A DNA stretch of 8,922 bases from Anaerolineae bacterium. Its GTDB lineage: Bacteria; Chloroflexota; Anaerolineae; JACIWR01. The position numbers were made by a program, and so were the translations under genes. The notes below the pieces were generated by a model. The model saw only the letters and a program-made list of their open reading frames with translations. It ran no database searches and had not been told where the DNA came from. The DNA lies in contig JAGGZG010000388.1 of NCBI GenBank assembly GCA_021162125.1, positions 1 to 8,922 of the forward strand, in the 5' to 3' direction. Below, one piece after another: positions 1-8,922 of the stretch (positions within the stretch are counted from its first letter, which is position 1; the number at the start of each line of letters is the position of its first letter).

Positions 1-1
1 C

Positions 2-154
2 CCCTACAAAATGGTCAAGGACCTGCGTACCGGCTACGAAACCGGCAACGTAGAGGCTGTGCTGGATGGCCGCCTGGACGAGCTCATTGAAGCATACCTG
101 CGCTCGACGATGGGCGCAGGTGAGACATTCGCCGGGGAAGTCAGGGGAGCTTGA
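2..154 (+). CDS. prfB: Peptide chain release factor 2 (C-terminal end, partial)
   Basis: The reading frame enters from the left edge and ends at TGA 152-154, giving 50 residues. It contains MVKDLRTGYETGNVEAVLDG followed by RLDELIEAYLR, the characteristic C-terminal end of RF2. RF2 has the KDLRTG-ET-N-AVLDG-LD-FIEAYL pattern, whereas RF1 ends differently. RF2 recognises UGA and UAA stop codons on the ribosome and triggers peptide release through its GGQ loop, which lies outside this window, as would any programmed frameshift site. After the usual AYLR end there is a tail of about 16 residues rich in Gly, Ala and Glu, a modest extension. No T-rich terminator follows directly. The next element is a palindromic G/C-tract repeat starting about 20 bp after the stop. 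Confidence 0.93.
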   Translation, partial: PYKMVKDLRTGYETGNVEAVLDGRLDELIEAYLRSTMGAGETFAGEVRGA

Positions 155-172
155 AGTGTGTTCCCTCGTCTG

Positions 173-275
173 GCTATGCACGGATCACGCCCCCCTCTAA
201 CTCCCCCCGTTCCACGGGGAAGGACAGGCTTCCCCCCTGCGCGCGAGCGTGGGAGGGACTGAGGGGGGCGAGCGG
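173..275. repeat. G/C-tract palindromic intergenic repeat, copy 1
   Basis: The unit begins GCTATGCA and runs through a C-rich arm (CCCCCCTCTA-CTCCCCCC), an internal GGACAGGCTTCCCCCC block and a G-rich arm ending ACTGAGGGGGGCGAG. A second copy in the same orientation lies at 8661-8759. The outer C-rich and G-rich arms are complementary, and inside them are two small hairpins: CCCCGT-TCC-ACGGGG at 205-219 and a C-run/G-run pair around 231-257. C-rich/G-rich elements of this kind are common between genes in Chloroflexota and related genomes. No protein is encoded, so it is either a MITE-like non-autonomous element or a structural repeat. Unlike copy 2, it has no recognisable terminal inverted repeats outside the core. 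Confidence 0.82.
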
Positions 276-283
276 GACCTGAT

Positions 284-311
284 TTGACAAATCTGCGAGA
301 TTGATTATAAT
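284..311 (+). promoter_or_regulatory. Sigma-70 type promoter upstream of the recombinase gene
   Basis: A perfect -35 box TTGACA (284-289) and a perfect -10 box TATAAT (306-311) are separated by 16 bp. The site points toward the recombinase and begins 8 bp after the G/C-tract repeat. Transcription would start near 318, giving a leader of roughly 140 nt before GTG 462. The direct repeats GTGAC at 313-317 and 325-329 overlap the expected start region and could be an operator, but that is speculation. Confidence 0.72.
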
Positions 312-345
312 TGTGACGTATAACGTGACCAACGGACGGTCGCCG

Positions 346-396
346 GAGCGATGAGGGGGTAGTCAAACAAAGGGTGACCCTTCAGCCGCTCTTTTT
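346..396 (+). terminator. Terminator-like (possibly attenuator) hairpin in the leader
   Basis: Bases 346-350 (GAGCG) pair with 387-391 (CGCTC), 352-354 with 382-384, and 355-357 with 378-380, giving 11 pairs with small bulges and a 20-nt loop. Five T (392-396) follow at once, as in an intrinsic terminator. A competing small hairpin, AAGGG-TGA-CCCTT at 370-382, uses the same C-tract, so the two folds exclude each other. The structure lies downstream of the promoter at 284-311 and upstream of the likely start at 462. It could therefore attenuate recombinase expression, or simply end transcripts from prfB. The stem is bulged and moderate in strength. Confidence 0.35.
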
Positions 397-461
397 GTGT
401 GAACCGTCCTTTCGTTGTCTCCCACTACACCGGGTACGAGAAGCGTGAAAAAGGAATTCCC

Positions 462-1325
462 GTGTACGCTGACTTACTGGCCCGATTCGAGGAATACCTG
501 GTTGCCACGGGCCTGGCCCCAACTACGATCACCAACTACCTCGCTGATCTCCGTGGATTTGCTCAATGGTGGGCTGAGACCCAGGGTAAAGGTGTATCAC
601 TGCTGACGGTCACTGCCGACGGCATTCGCCGGTATCGGCGGGATATGGCCCGCCGTGGATGGGCGCCGGCTACCATTAATCGCCGTCTGCAAGGGATACG
701 CAAGTTCTTCAGCTTCGCCGTCACCACTGGCTTGCTGCCGACGAATCCCGCCGCTGAGGTGAGCCGTGTGAACGAACAACGCTCTGCACCCTCGCGCATC
801 CTGACCCCGGCGGAACTCGGCCAACTTCTGGCAGCGGTCCGTAGCAACAATGGGAGTCAGTCCCGGCGGGACTACGCCCTGCTCCAGGTTCTGGTGGAGA
901 CCGGTATCAAGGTCAGTGATCTGGTAGACCTGCGCTTGGAGGATGTGGAGCTGGGGGTGGGGGAGGGTTATTTGTTGGTGGGCAGCAGCCTGGCGACGGG
1001 CGGGCGTTGCCTGCCCCTTGGTCCAACGGTATGCGCTGCGTTGCGCAGTTATCTGCGTGTGCGCGCGCCGGCCCCGGGGGTCACGCACCTGTTCCTCAAC
1101 CGCGAGGGGCGACCGATTTCACCACGCACAGTGCAGCGCCTGGTGAGCACCTACGCGCGCGCCGCCGGGCTCACGGGAGTGTCTGCCCATACTCTGCGCC
1201 AGACTTTCGCTTACACGGCTATGGAAGAGAGTGGGGATCCGAAGGCCGTGGCCCGACTGCTGGGATTGCGGGAAGTTCCCCGTTACGTGCGGGTGAGTGG
1301 GGATACTCCGGCGATCAACTCCTGA
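462..1325 (+). CDS. Tyrosine (Xer-like) recombinase, apparently catalytically degenerate
   Basis: The 287-aa protein has the two-domain layout of XerC/XerD. An N-terminal SAM-like core-binding domain begins ADLLARFEEYLVATGLAPTT and contains INRRLQGIRKFFSFAV (about residues 1-100). The C-terminal catalytic domain follows from RILTPAELGQLL. The family's active site is R-K-H-R-H/W-Y. Here the first Arg, normally in TGLRxSEL, is Lys (TGIKVSDL, K150). The beta-hairpin Lys is missing (SSLATGGRCLPL). HTLRQTF keeps H243 and R246. The LGH motif reads LGL (L269), and Tyr275 sits three residues closer to it than usual. DNA cleavage is therefore doubtful; a binding or structural role, or early decay, is possible. 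GTG 462 is chosen because AGGA lies 6 bp upstream and the product then starts where Xer proteins usually start. GTG 399 would add 21 residues but has no ribosome binding site. The gene stands alone between prfB and rpoC. Confidence 0.85.
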   Translation: MYADLLARFEEYLVATGLAPTTITNYLADLRGFAQWWAETQGKGVSLLTVTADGIRRYRRDMARRGWAPATINRRLQGIRKFFSFAVTTGLLPTNPAAEVSRVNEQRSAPSRILTPAELGQLLAAVRSNNGSQSRRDYALLQVLVETGIKVSDLVDLRLEDVELGVGEGYLLVGSSLATGGRCLPLGPTVCAALRSYLRVRAPAPGVTHLFLNREGRPISPRTVQRLVSTYARAAGLTGVSAHTLRQTFAYTAMEESGDPKAVARLLGLREVPRYVRVSGDTPAINS

Positions 1326-1441
1326 CTCTCCTGCGGATTGCCGCTGGCGTCAACATCGCTGAGTGTCTACTCTAAAAGCTCTGACGAGAAGAGTCGTGAT
1401 CGGCTCGACCGCTCTCTTTGACTGTTAAGTTTATACCTATC

Positions 1442-1453
1442 GGGAGGAATATT

Positions 1454-1456
<3 letters not shown>
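1442..1456 (+). promoter_or_regulatory. Ribosome binding site that sets the rpoC TTG start
   Basis: GGGAGGA at 1442-1448 is a near-ideal Shine-Dalgarno sequence. Its GGAGG core ends 6 bp before TTG 1454, and that TTG begins the conserved LETKDF N-terminus of RpoC. An earlier in-frame TTG at 1418 would add 12 residues but has no ribosome binding site, and its reading would run through this one. Confidence 0.8.
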
Positions 1457-5827
<4,371 letters not shown>

Positions 5828-5891
5828 GTCAGGAAAGTGGCATGGAGATCGGGTTTGGTGAGGGACCTGTCTCGAATGGAATCGAAGGGCC

Positions 5892-5922
5892 TGTCCTGGG
5901 TGAAGTTTGCCCTGAGCGAAGT
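5892..5922. repeat. Two degenerate tandem copies of a 'PERSRRVEG'-type intergenic repeat
   Basis: TGTCCTGGGTGAAGT (5892-5906) and TGCCCTGAGCGAAGT (5908-5922) match at 12 of 15 positions with a period of 16. The surrounding frame would read GPVLGEVCPERSQKVEG. This closely resembles the nonsense peptide (VLSEV..CPERSRRVEG) produced when the widespread CCTGAGCGAAGTCGAAGG intergenic repeat is translated. It is therefore a repeat remnant rather than a gene. It sits between rpoC and dprA, just upstream of a strong hairpin. Confidence 0.6.
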
Positions 5923-5933
5923 CAAAAGGTCGA

Positions 5934-5974
5934 AGGACGGCAGCGGCCTGGCTTGAGCAGGTTGCTGCCGTCCT
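5934..5974 (+). terminator. Strong 17-bp stem-loop between rpoC and dprA
   Basis: The left arm 5934-5950 (AGGACGGCAGCGGCCTG) pairs with the right arm 5958-5974 (CAGGTTGCTGCCGTCCT) around a 7-nt loop, GCTTGAG. Eleven outer and four inner pairs are Watson-Crick, and the two in between are G-U in RNA. There is no T-run afterwards, only CGTTGG, so it is not a canonical intrinsic terminator. It could still end or slow rpoC transcription, act as a 3' stabiliser, or simply be part of the adjoining palindromic repeat. Confidence 0.5.
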
Positions 5975-6039
5975 CGTTGGCCCGCAGGTGCCCCCTCGCT
6001 GGGATTGCGCAACAAATCGACTGCATGGACGGGTAAAGG

Positions 6040-7149
6040 ATGACGGATCTTAAATACTGGGTGGGTTTCAACATCGTGCCCCACATCGGGCCGGCAAAAG
6101 TACAGGCTCTGCTCGATCACTTCGGTGATCTGGCGACGGCCTGGGTAGCCGAGGCGCACGATCTGCGGGCAGCGGGGCTGGACCGGCGGGCAGTGGATAG
6201 TCTGTTGACTGCGCGGATGCGGCTTGATCTGGACGCTGAGCTGGAGAAGATCGCACGGGTCGGGGCGCGGGTGCTTACCTGGGCCGACGCTGATTATCCC
6301 GCCTCGCTGCGCTCTATTTACCATCCACCGCCGGTGCTCTACGTCAAAGGGGAGTTGCGCCCCGAGGACGAATGGGCGGTAGCCGTGGTCGGCACCCGGC
6401 GGGCGACGGTGTACGGCAAGGAAGTTGCGCGCGTCATCGCCGGTGACCTGGCTCGCAACGGAGTGACGATCATCAGCGGCTTGGCGCGGGGTATTGATGC
6501 CCGGGCACACCAGGCGGCTCTGGATGCCGGTGGACGGACGATTGCCGTGTTGGGCTGCGGCGTTGATCGAATGTATCCGCCGGAGCATCGCAAGCTGGCG
6601 GAGGCCATCGTCGCTCAGGGGGCACTGGTCAGTGAGTACGCGCTGGGCACACCGCCGGAGAGCGGGAATTTCCCGCCGCGCAACCGGATCATCAGCGGAT
6701 TGGCCCTGGGTGTGGTCGTCGTCGAGGCCGGGGTGGGTAGCGGGGCGCTGATCACCGCCGATTACGCCGCCGACCAGGGGCGCGAGGTGTTCGCCGTGCC
6801 AGGCAATATCTTCAACCGGAGTAGTGAGGGGTGCAATGCCCTCATTCGCGATGGGGCGCACCCGGTGTTGAACGTGAACGACATCCTGGAAGTGCTCAAT
6901 TTGACGATGGTCAGCCAGCAGGCCGAAGTGCGGGCCATCGTCCCGGAGAATGAGACGGAGGCCCGCTTGCTCAGCTACATTACTGCCGAGCCCATTCACG
7001 TGGACGAACTTGGCCGCCGCAGCGGGTTGCCCATCGCCCAGGTGAGCAGCACGCTGGCGTTGATGGAATTGAAAGGCATGGTCCGTCAGGTCGGGGGGAT
7101 GAACTTCGTGCTGGTCCGCGAGGGGCGGGTGGACTACGTGGTGGATTGA
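6040..7149 (+). CDS. dprA: DNA-processing protein DprA (Smf)
   Basis: The protein has 369 aa and is full length. DprA binds incoming single-stranded DNA in the cytoplasm during natural transformation, protects it and loads RecA. The N-terminal 60 residues (YWVGFNIVPHIGPAKVQALL) form a helical HhH/SAM-like domain. The Rossmann-like DprA core follows: YPASLRSIYHPPPVLYVKGE, VVGTR (117-121), SGLARGID (146-153), GNFPPRNRIISGL (209-221), GSGALITADYA (233-243) and FAVPGN (251-256). The C-terminus (about 305-357) is a winged-helix domain of the kind found in many DprA proteins (IHVDELGRRSGLPIAQVSST). ATG 6040 follows AAGG with no spacing, so the nearby GGACGGG at 6028-6034 may serve as the ribosome binding site instead. 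The next gene starts 35 bp downstream, so the two may share a transcript. DprA is also widespread in bacteria not known to be competent, so its presence alone does not prove transformation. Confidence 0.96.
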   Translation: MTDLKYWVGFNIVPHIGPAKVQALLDHFGDLATAWVAEAHDLRAAGLDRRAVDSLLTARMRLDLDAELEKIARVGARVLTWADADYPASLRSIYHPPPVLYVKGELRPEDEWAVAVVGTRRATVYGKEVARVIAGDLARNGVTIISGLARGIDARAHQAALDAGGRTIAVLGCGVDRMYPPEHRKLAEAIVAQGALVSEYALGTPPESGNFPPRNRIISGLALGVVVVEAGVGSGALITADYAADQGREVFAVPGNIFNRSSEGCNALIRDGAHPVLNVNDILEVLNLTMVSQQAEVRAIVPENETEARLLSYITAEPIHVDELGRRSGLPIAQVSSTLALMELKGMVRQVGGMNFVLVREGRVDYVVD

Positions 7150-7184
7150 TCACTGCGGGAGGGTAGATAAACTGGAGGTGGAAC

Positions 7185-8252
7185 GTGTACGCGCTGATCA
7201 TGGCTGGAGGGAGCGGCACACGACTGTGGCCCCGTAGCAAAAAAACTCGGCCGAAGCAACTTCTCGATCTCCTCTCCGGGCGCACGATGTTCCAGGAGGC
7301 TTATGACCGCGTGGCTCCCCTTTTTGGCGACGAGGGCATCTTCATAGTCACCAGTGGGGAGTACGTGCCCGCGATGCGCCAGCAGGTGCCAGCTATCCCG
7401 GCCGCCAACTACATCGTCGAACCCTCGGGCCGGGGGACTGCGCCGTGCATCGGGCTGGCGGCGCTCTATCTGCGGCGGGCAGATCCGGAAGGGGTGATGT
7501 GCGTGCTCACCGCTGATCACTACATCAAGAATGTGGAGCGGTTCCGGCAGGTTCTCCGCGCGGCGGCGCGCGTCGCTGAGGACGGATACCTGGTGACTCT
7601 GGGCATCACCCCCAGTTTCCCCTCCACCGGCTTCGGCTACATCAGGCGCAGCGCCCCATTGGGCACGGTGGACGGCTTCGAGGTGTTCCGCGTCGAGAAG
7701 TTCACCGAGAAGCCGGACGCAGCCACGGCCCAGCGGTTCTGTGAGAGCGGGATATACTCGTGGAACAGCGGGATGTTTATCTGGCGGGTGTCTGTCATCC
7801 TGAGTGAGTTCGAGCGGTTGATGCCCACTCTCTACGCCCAACTCATGGAGATTGACGCCGCCATCGGTACGCCAGAGGAACGCACCGTGCTGGAGCGAGT
7901 CTGGCCACAGGTGGAGAAGCAGACTATTGACTACGGGATTATGGAGCGAGCGACGGACGTGGCCGTGATCCCCGTGGACATCGGCTGGAACGACGTGGGT
8001 AGTTGGGCCACTCTGCTGGACATCCTCCCCGCCGATGGGGACGGCAACGTGGTCACCGGGCAGCACCTGGGGGTGGACACCCACGGCTGCCTGATTTACA
8101 GCCCAGACAGGCTGGTGGCGACCGTTGGCCTGGAGGGGATGGTGGTGGTGGATGCCGGCGACGTGTTACTCATCTGCCCCCGAAAACGGGCCCAGGAGGT
8201 GCGGGAGGTTGTGAAGCGGCTGCGGGAGGCGGGCAAAGAAGAATATCTGTGA
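7185..8252 (+). CDS. manC: Mannose-1-phosphate guanylyltransferase (GDP-mannose pyrophosphorylase)
   Basis: The 355-aa cytoplasmic enzyme makes GDP-mannose and pyrophosphate from mannose-1-phosphate and GTP, for glycans and mannosylated compounds. The N-terminal nucleotidyltransferase signature is MAGGSGTRLWPRS followed by RPKQLL, which binds the nucleotide and phosphates. Further family motifs are EPSGRGTAP (79-87), LTADH (108-112), FTEKP (173-177), WNSGMF (193-198) and GWNDVGSW (267-274). It is the short form: it ends after a left-handed beta-helix-like segment (residues about 285-330) and lacks the C-terminal phosphomannose isomerase cupin of bifunctional ManC/AlgA. GTG 7185 is supported by GGAGG at 7174-7178, 6 bp upstream. 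It lies 35 bp after dprA with no visible promoter between them. The pairing with a DNA-processing gene looks like positional convenience rather than a shared pathway. The activity call is strong; the symbol is the common one for this family. Confidence 0.93.
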   Translation: MYALIMAGGSGTRLWPRSKKTRPKQLLDLLSGRTMFQEAYDRVAPLFGDEGIFIVTSGEYVPAMRQQVPAIPAANYIVEPSGRGTAPCIGLAALYLRRADPEGVMCVLTADHYIKNVERFRQVLRAAARVAEDGYLVTLGITPSFPSTGFGYIRRSAPLGTVDGFEVFRVEKFTEKPDAATAQRFCESGIYSWNSGMFIWRVSVILSEFERLMPTLYAQLMEIDAAIGTPEERTVLERVWPQVEKQTIDYGIMERATDVAVIPVDIGWNDVGSWATLLDILPADGDGNVVTGQHLGVDTHGCLIYSPDRLVATVGLEGMVVVDAGDVLLICPRKRAQEVREVVKRLREAGKEEYL

Positions 8253-8298
8253 TCACGCTGTCCACTTTCGGTCCCATTATCGTGACTCGATACAGTTT

Positions 8299-8337
8299 AC
8301 GGGGTAGGCCATCCAGTTCGCCAACCTGGCGCCCCGT
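8299..8337 (+). other. Nested stem-loop downstream of manC
   Basis: ACGGGG (8299-8304) pairs with CCCCGT (8332-8337), and inside it CCAG (8313-8316) pairs with CTGG (8326-8329) around a 9-nt loop, with an asymmetric internal loop between. There is no T-run, so this is not a standard terminator. It may be a 3' structure of the manC transcript. Confidence 0.35.
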
Positions 8338-8362
8338 TGGGTGACATCCTCGCACACCATCA

Positions 8363-8397
8363 ATATGCCGGGAGAGTTTGGTGCGTGCCCGGTATGT
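8363..8397 (+). other. Second stem-loop downstream of manC
   Basis: ATATGCCGGG (8363-8372) pairs with CCCGGTATGT (8388-8397) over ten contiguous positions, including two G-U wobbles, around a 15-nt loop. It follows the stem-loop at 8299-8337 by 25 bp. No T-run follows. Confidence 0.35.
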
Positions 8398-8535
8398 GGG
8401 ATAGCCGGTGAGGTACATGTTCATAGTTGGTTGATGGAAGTAAACCATTCTGGGGGGCAATGACTAAGAACAATAACGAAAATACAAGATTTTGGTAGTC
8501 TCCCCCAACTGCGTTGATCCATTGTAGGCTCGTTG

Positions 8536-8601
8536 TTTCACCGCCGAGAGCGCCGAGAAAACCTATAAATCTCTGCGAACTCTGCGTGCTCTGCAGTGAA
8601 A
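8536..8601. repeat. CTCTGCG-type intergenic inverted repeat
   Basis: The left arm TTTCACCGCCGAGAGCGCCGAG (8536-8557, shown for position) and the right arm 8580-8601 are inverted copies matching at 17 of 22 positions. They flank an AT-rich centre, AAAACCTATAAAT. The right side also carries three near-tandem CTCTGC units (from about 8571, 8580 and 8589). This matches the widespread intergenic family whose consensus is close to CACCGCAGAG...CTCTGCGGTGAAA, known from many environmental bacterial genomes. It is non-coding. Confidence 0.65.
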
Positions 8602-8639
8602 AAGATGCAGCAACACAAAAAAAGAGGGAGACCACCTAC

Positions 8640-8791
8640 TTTTGTAAATTTCACAAAGCGGCTGTGCATGAATCGCGCCCCCCTCTAGCTCCCCCCGTGG
8701 AATGGGGGGAGGACAGGCTTCCCCCCCGCTCGCGGGGGGGACTGAGGGGGGGCGAGTGGCGAACCACGGGTGCTTTGTAAAAAGTGCAAAA
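8640..8791. mobile_element. Possible MITE-like element carrying repeat copy 2
   Basis: Outside the G/C-tract core lie imperfect inverted termini. TTTTGTAAATTTCACAAAGC (8640-8659) and the reverse complement of 8772-8791 agree at 16 of 20 positions. The whole 152-bp unit is thus roughly palindromic, has no coding capacity and could be a non-autonomous mobile element. I see no clear target-site duplication, and copy 1 lacks these termini, so the borders are uncertain. Confidence 0.4.
8661..8759. repeat. G/C-tract palindromic intergenic repeat, copy 2
   Basis: Same orientation and order of blocks as the copy at 173-275: GCTGTGCA, a C-rich arm, AGGACAGGCTTCCCCCC, then GGGGGGACTGAGGGGGGG and CGAG. 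The two C-run/G-run hairpins are present (8691-8709 and 8721-8740). Their loops differ from copy 1 in a way that looks like inversion: GTGGAAT here against GTTCCAC there, and CGCTCGCG against CGCGAGCG. Confidence 0.82.
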
Positions 8792-8861
8792 CTACTGAGG
8801 ACTTTGCCGCCGAGATTGTGCGGTTTTTACAACAGACTTGAGGAGATTACAAGGAGATCGC

Positions 8862-8922
8862 ATGTCTGACGAACCTATCATCGCCTATTGTGTGAAATGT
8901 AAAGCCAAACGGGAGATGCAGA
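8862..8922 (+). CDS. Small CxxC zinc-knuckle protein, DUF5679-like (N-terminus only)
   Basis: ATG 8862 is preceded by AAGGAGA (8851-8857), a strong ribosome binding site with the AGGAG core 5 bp upstream. The 20 visible codons read MSDEPIIAYCVKCKAKREMQ and then run off the window. AYCVKCKAKREM with its CxxC pair is the usual start of the short (about 50-60 aa) DUF5679 proteins of Chloroflexota, which carry a second CxxC further on and probably bind one zinc. Their function is unknown. The second Cys pair lies outside the window, so metal binding is inferred. Confidence 0.8.
   Translation, partial: MSDEPIIAYCVKCKAKREMQ

Larger units (their letters stand above)
155..461. other. Non-coding spacer between prfB and the recombinase
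   Basis: This 307-bp spacer has no convincing gene. From left to right it holds the G/C-tract palindromic repeat copy 1 (173-275), a consensus promoter (284-311), a pair of short GTGAC direct repeats just downstream of the -10 (313-317 and 325-329), and a bulged stem followed by five T (346-396). An in-frame extension of the recombinase could start at GTG 399, but it lacks a ribosome binding site. Confidence 0.7.
8253..8861. other. 609-bp non-coding, repeat-rich spacer
   Basis: I find no supportable gene here. The left third holds two stem-loops (8299-8337 and 8363-8397). The stretch from about 8460 to 8660 is clearly richer in A/T than the flanking genes and contains an inverted repeat of the CTCTGCG family (8536-8601). 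The right part holds the G/C-tract repeat copy 2 within imperfect inverted termini (8640-8791). The last 70 bp lead into the ribosome binding site of the next gene. No consensus promoter stands out for that gene. Confidence 0.7.

Noticed and set aside
173..275. CRISPR array or tandem repeat interpretation of the G/C-rich block
   Set aside because: There is only one unit here and one 8.4 kb away; no regular spacers or repeats are present.
34..366. A 110-codon - strand frame over the prfB end and repeat copy 1
   Set aside because: It runs antisense through the prfB C-terminus and through the repeat, with low-complexity Arg/Pro/Ser composition.
1418..1440. Promoter around TTGACT upstream of rpoC
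   Set aside because: TTGACT at 1418-1423 has no -10-like hexamer at 16-18 bp; TATACC is only about 10 bp away and the expected position falls on the ribosome binding site.
5842..6036. A 64-codon + strand frame between rpoC and dprA starting MEIGFGEGPVSNG
   Set aside because: Its GPVLGEVCPERSQKVEG segment is the translated form of a widespread intergenic repeat, and there is a strong hairpin inside it, so it is not a gene.
7134..8084. A 316-codon - strand open frame opposite manC
   Set aside because: It is rich in His, Pro, Gln and Arg, has no family motif and lies entirely against a confidently identified gene.
8170..8460. A 96-codon - strand frame covering the manC 3' end and spacer, beginning MPPRMVYFHQPT
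   Set aside because: It overlaps manC by about 80 bp, has no recognised motif and no ribosome binding site that stands out. It could be a gene fragment, but I cannot support that.
8514..8780. An 88-codon + strand frame in the last spacer
   Set aside because: It reads straight through the CTCTGCG inverted repeat and the G/C-tract repeat, so it is repeat translation.

Overview
This window looks like the chromosome of a GC-rich Chloroflexota bacterium, probably an Anaerolineae-like lineage. The assignment rests on three things: the RpoC sequence, with its N-terminus reading LETKDF followed by RISLASPEQIRSWSYGEV and a long coiled-coil insertion in the clamp region; the short CxxC protein starting at the right edge, which resembles DUF5679 proteins; and the types of intergenic repeats. 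The lineage is inferred from recognised sequence, not from a search.

Layout, all genes on the + strand: (1) the last 50 codons of peptide chain release factor 2, prfB (2-154). (2) A 307-bp spacer with a G/C-tract palindromic repeat (copy 1), a perfect-consensus sigma-70 type promoter and a terminator-like hairpin. (3) A small tyrosine (Xer-like) recombinase (462-1325) that lacks several catalytic residues. (4) rpoC (1454-5827), standing apart from rpoB, with a coiled-coil/barrel-like insertion and an acidic tail. (5) A 212-bp spacer with degenerate 'PERSRRVEG'-type repeats and a 17-bp stem-loop. (6) dprA (6040-7149). (7) After 35 bp, a mannose-1-phosphate guanylyltransferase (7185-8252). (8) A 609-bp spacer with two stem-loops, a CTCTGCG-type inverted repeat, and copy 2 of the G/C-tract repeat inside imperfect 20-bp inverted termini. 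(9) The first 20 codons of a CxxC zinc-knuckle protein (8862 to the window end).

The genes are mostly core functions: translation termination, transcription, DNA uptake/recombination and GDP-mannose supply. They do not form an obvious pathway. Only dprA and the guanylyltransferase are close enough to suggest one transcript. I see no convincing new multi-gene system. The most interesting points are the degenerate recombinase between prfB and rpoC, the RpoC insertion, and the two copies of the G/C-tract repeat whose hairpin loops appear inverted relative to each other.
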